From: an uncultured Eubacteriales bacterium
GTDB lineage: Bacteria; Bacillota; Clostridia; Oscillospirales; Oscillospiraceae
Length of the DNA: 15,634 nucleotides
Assembly (NCBI GenBank): GCA_900556535.1
Contig: USPI01000013.1
Location: 1-15,634, forward strand
Direction: 5' to 3'
A program made the position numbers and the translations under genes. The notes under the pieces are model-generated. The model was not told the origin of the DNA. It did not search any database and saw only the letters and a program-made list of their open reading frames with translations. Each line of letters begins with the position of its first letter. Within the stretch, counting starts at the first letter, position 1. This document shows positions 13,722-15,634 of this stretch, one piece after another.

Positions 13722-15634
13722 TTAATCCACGTCTATATTCAGTTTTTTCAGTCTGCGGTAAAGCGCCGGACGGGACATACCCATTTCATCGGCGACCTTG
13801 CTCTTGTTGCCTTTATATTTTTCAAGAAGCTCTATTATCTGGCGCGTTTCTGCGTCGGCTTCCGACATTGCCGCGCCGAATATTCCCGCGTCGCATTCCA
13901 CAATATCCTCAGCGGTGTCCTGAGCGCAGCAGGCTATGTTGTCGGGAATGTCATTTATGGAAATCCTCTGTGCCGTTGCAAGATTAACGCCGTACTCGAC
14001 GGCATTGCGCAGCTCGCGCAGGTTGCCCGGCCAATCATACGCCATGAATGCATTGATAACCTTCTGTGATATGTAAGTCACGTTCTTGCCCAGAGCCTTG
14101 CTGCACTGACCCAAAAAGCAGTATGACAAATCGGGTATGTCCTCCTTACGGTCACGCAGCGCCGGCAGACGGATGGTAAACACATTGATCCGATAATAGA
14201 GATCAAGGCGGAATTTTCCTTGCTCCACAAGGCTTTGAAGATTTTGATTGGTGGCAACGATTATGCGGACGTCTACCTTTCTCGGCTTTGTGTCGCCAAG
14301 ACGGGTGACCTGCCTGTCCTCAAGAACCTTCAGCAGATGCACCTGAAGGTCGAGCGGCATATCGCCTATTTCGTCAAGAAACAGCGTTCCGCCGTCGGCA
14401 AGCTCTATCTTGCCGGGAGAACCGCTTTTGCGTGCCCCCGTAAACGCACCCTCAACGTAGCCGAAAAGCTCGCTGTCGATAAGCTCGCGCGGCATGGCCG
14501 CACAGTTAAGCGAAACGAACGGGCGTCCGCGGCGGGTGCTTGCATTATGGATCGACTGCGCAAAAAGCTCCTTGCCAGTGCCTGATTCGCCGAGAATAAG
14601 AACGCTGCTGTTGCTCTGCGCAACGCGCTGCGCCTTGTAAAGCGCCGCGGCAAATGTGTTTGATGCTCCCACAAGATCGCTGAATTTATATTTGGCAACA
14701 TAAGCGCTCGATTTTGCCGACGTCGTGCGTCTTTCCGGAACATCGGTGTCGGTCAAATGATCATACGTTCGCAGCTTTTGGGCAAGCAGGCTTGGGTCGC
14801 GTGCCAAAAACAGTACGCTGCCGATGACTTCTCCGGAGCTGAGGACTTCTTTTTTCTTGACGTAGTATGGCCCGATCTTAAGCATAACACGGTGAAATTC
14901 CATAGGCAGCTCCTTGGAAATATCCTTGGCGGCAACCTCGGCAAGAGTCTGCGAAAAATCGGAAAGCTGCAGCCCTATTATCTGGTTGAGCTTAACATTC
15001 TGGCAAGTCAGAACATTGTCGCTGACGTCAATGATCTTGTTGTCAGGATCGACGGCAATGTAGCACATTCCGCTTTGAGCAATGAAAAAGTTGATGACCG
15101 CATTATACATGAGGTAATTGGAGTTCAAAATGCTGTTTTGCCTGTACATATGGGTCTTGAGAATGTAGCTGAATATCGGCTTCATTCCGTCGTAATAGCG
15201 CACTCTCGGAACGATTATCATGCATGGAAAAACTATTCCCACGCGGTCGGGCTTTGCTACCTGAGGGCAAATCGCGACGCAAACATAGTCCTTGAGCGCG
15301 TCAATATAGTGCTCGCTGCCGTAGACCCATTTTTCCTGACCGGCTTCAAACGCGAGCGCAATGGCGTTCGTGCCCACTCTGGAGCCGGCAAGATTGGAGC
15401 CGAAGCGAAAGTTTTTCGCTCTGAGTTCATCTTTAAGAGCGCGGCTTCCTCGTATCGCAAACACATCCAGATGGTCATCAACAAAAACTATTGCCGCTCC
15501 GAGATAATCGAGCATCTTGGCTTCCGCATCGTAAAAATAAGAATCACGCACATTGAGCTGCACAATAACATTTGTGAGAACATCGCGATTGAGCTTGCCC
15601 GGGAGGACCGTCGAAGATGCGTCAACTCCGAATT
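13722..15634 (-). CDS. AcoR-like sigma-54-dependent transcriptional activator, N-terminus outside window
   Basis: 636 residues are visible and the frame stays open to the window edge, so the start lies beyond it. The GTG at 15563 is not a convincing start: FGVDASSTVLP directly upstream matches the pattern seen before the GAF domain in AcoR-type regulators. In visible numbering: GAF-like sensor about 40-150 (with VGTNAIALAFEAGQ and YGSEHY), PAS-like domain about 175-285, AAA+ domain about 315-550 with Walker A GESGTGKE (348-355), the sigma-54 contact loop GAFTGA (395-400) and Walker B GGTLFLDEIGD (414-424), then a Fis-type helix-turn-helix near 606-633. It should activate RpoN promoters in response to a ligand bound by GAF or PAS. 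The -24/-12 promoter just past its terminator is the obvious target. Confidence 0.93.
   Translation of the reverse strand, partial: FGVDASSTVLPGKLNRDVLTNVIVQLNVRDSYFYDAEAKMLDYLGAAIVFVDDHLDVFAIRGSRALKDELRAKNFRFGSNLAGSRVGTNAIALAFEAGQEKWVYGSEHYIDALKDYVCVAICPQVAKPDRVGIVFPCMIIVPRVRYYDGMKPIFSYILKTHMYRQNSILNSNYLMYNAVINFFIAQSGMCYIAVDPDNKIIDVSDNVLTCQNVKLNQIIGLQLSDFSQTLAEVAAKDISKELPMEFHRVMLKIGPYYVKKKEVLSSGEVIGSVLFLARDPSLLAQKLRTYDHLTDTDVPERRTTSAKSSAYVAKYKFSDLVGASNTFAAALYKAQRVAQSNSSVLILGESGTGKELFAQSIHNASTRRGRPFVSLNCAAMPRELIDSELFGYVEGAFTGARKSGSPGKIELADGGTLFLDEIGDMPLDLQVHLLKVLEDRQVTRLGDTKPRKVDVRIIVATNQNLQSLVEQGKFRLDLYYRINVFTIRLPALRDRKEDIPDLSYCFLGQCSKALGKNVTYISQKVINAFMAYDWPGNLRELRNAVEYGVNLATAQRISINDIPDNIACCAQDTAEDIVECDAGIFGAAMSEADAETRQIIELLEKYKGNKSKVADEMGMSRPALYRRLKKLNIDVD

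Noticed and set aside
15561..15563. GTG at 15563 as start of the sigma-54 activator
   Set aside because: The frame continues without a stop to the window edge, and the extra upstream residues fit the conserved region before the GAF domain, so the gene is cut by the window.

Overview
The window looks like chromosomal DNA from an anaerobic gut-type Firmicute of the Clostridia, most likely near Oscillospiraceae. This is inferred from the protein families, the strong AGGAGG-type ribosome binding sites and the moderately high GC with AT-rich intergenic regions. No rRNA, tRNA, CRISPR array, transposase or phage gene was seen.

Layout. Positions 1-397 (minus) hold the 5' part of a lipoprotein gene. 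Diverging from it, 597-2571 (plus) is a two-gene operon of P-loop G3E (CobW-family) proteins. The first has a long His-rich metal-binding insert. The second starts with TTG, lacks the CxCC motif and carries a C-terminal domain resembling that of YcgQ/TIGR03943 proteins. A structured intergenic region with tandem terminators follows. Positions 2814-6264 (minus) encode isocitrate dehydrogenase and a compact aconitase, with overlapping reading frames. Citrate synthase (6508-7893, plus) diverges from them. These three enzymes make up the oxidative arm from acetyl-CoA plus oxaloacetate to 2-oxoglutarate, the glutamate precursor. Their shared control region has five copies of TGCAAG/CTTGCA, several lying on the predicted core promoter elements of both transcription units.

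Positions 8129-13527 (minus) form a five-gene operon. In transcription order it encodes a family III CoA-transferase, an FMN enzyme of the nitronate monooxygenase/FabK type, a GlcD/LctD-type FAD 2-hydroxyacid dehydrogenase, EtfB and EtfA. Upstream on the same strand (13722 to the window edge) is an AcoR-like sigma-54 activator (GAF, PAS-like, AAA+ with GAFTGA, Fis-type HTH), truncated at its N-terminus by the window. A near-perfect -24/-12 promoter lies between the activator's terminator and the CoA-transferase gene, so the regulator and its target can be linked from sequence alone.

Working model (inference): the activator senses a small molecule and switches on the operon. The CoA-transferase handles the acid or its CoA ester. 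The GlcD-like flavoprotein passes electrons to EtfAB, as in the LctBCD lactate dehydrogenase of Acetobacterium. The substrate is unknown. The GlcD-like enzyme keeps the predicted metal ligands but has Tyr where this family usually has the catalytic His, so it may not be an ordinary lactate or 2-hydroxyglutarate dehydrogenase. This operon with its sigma-54 switch is the best candidate for something undescribed.
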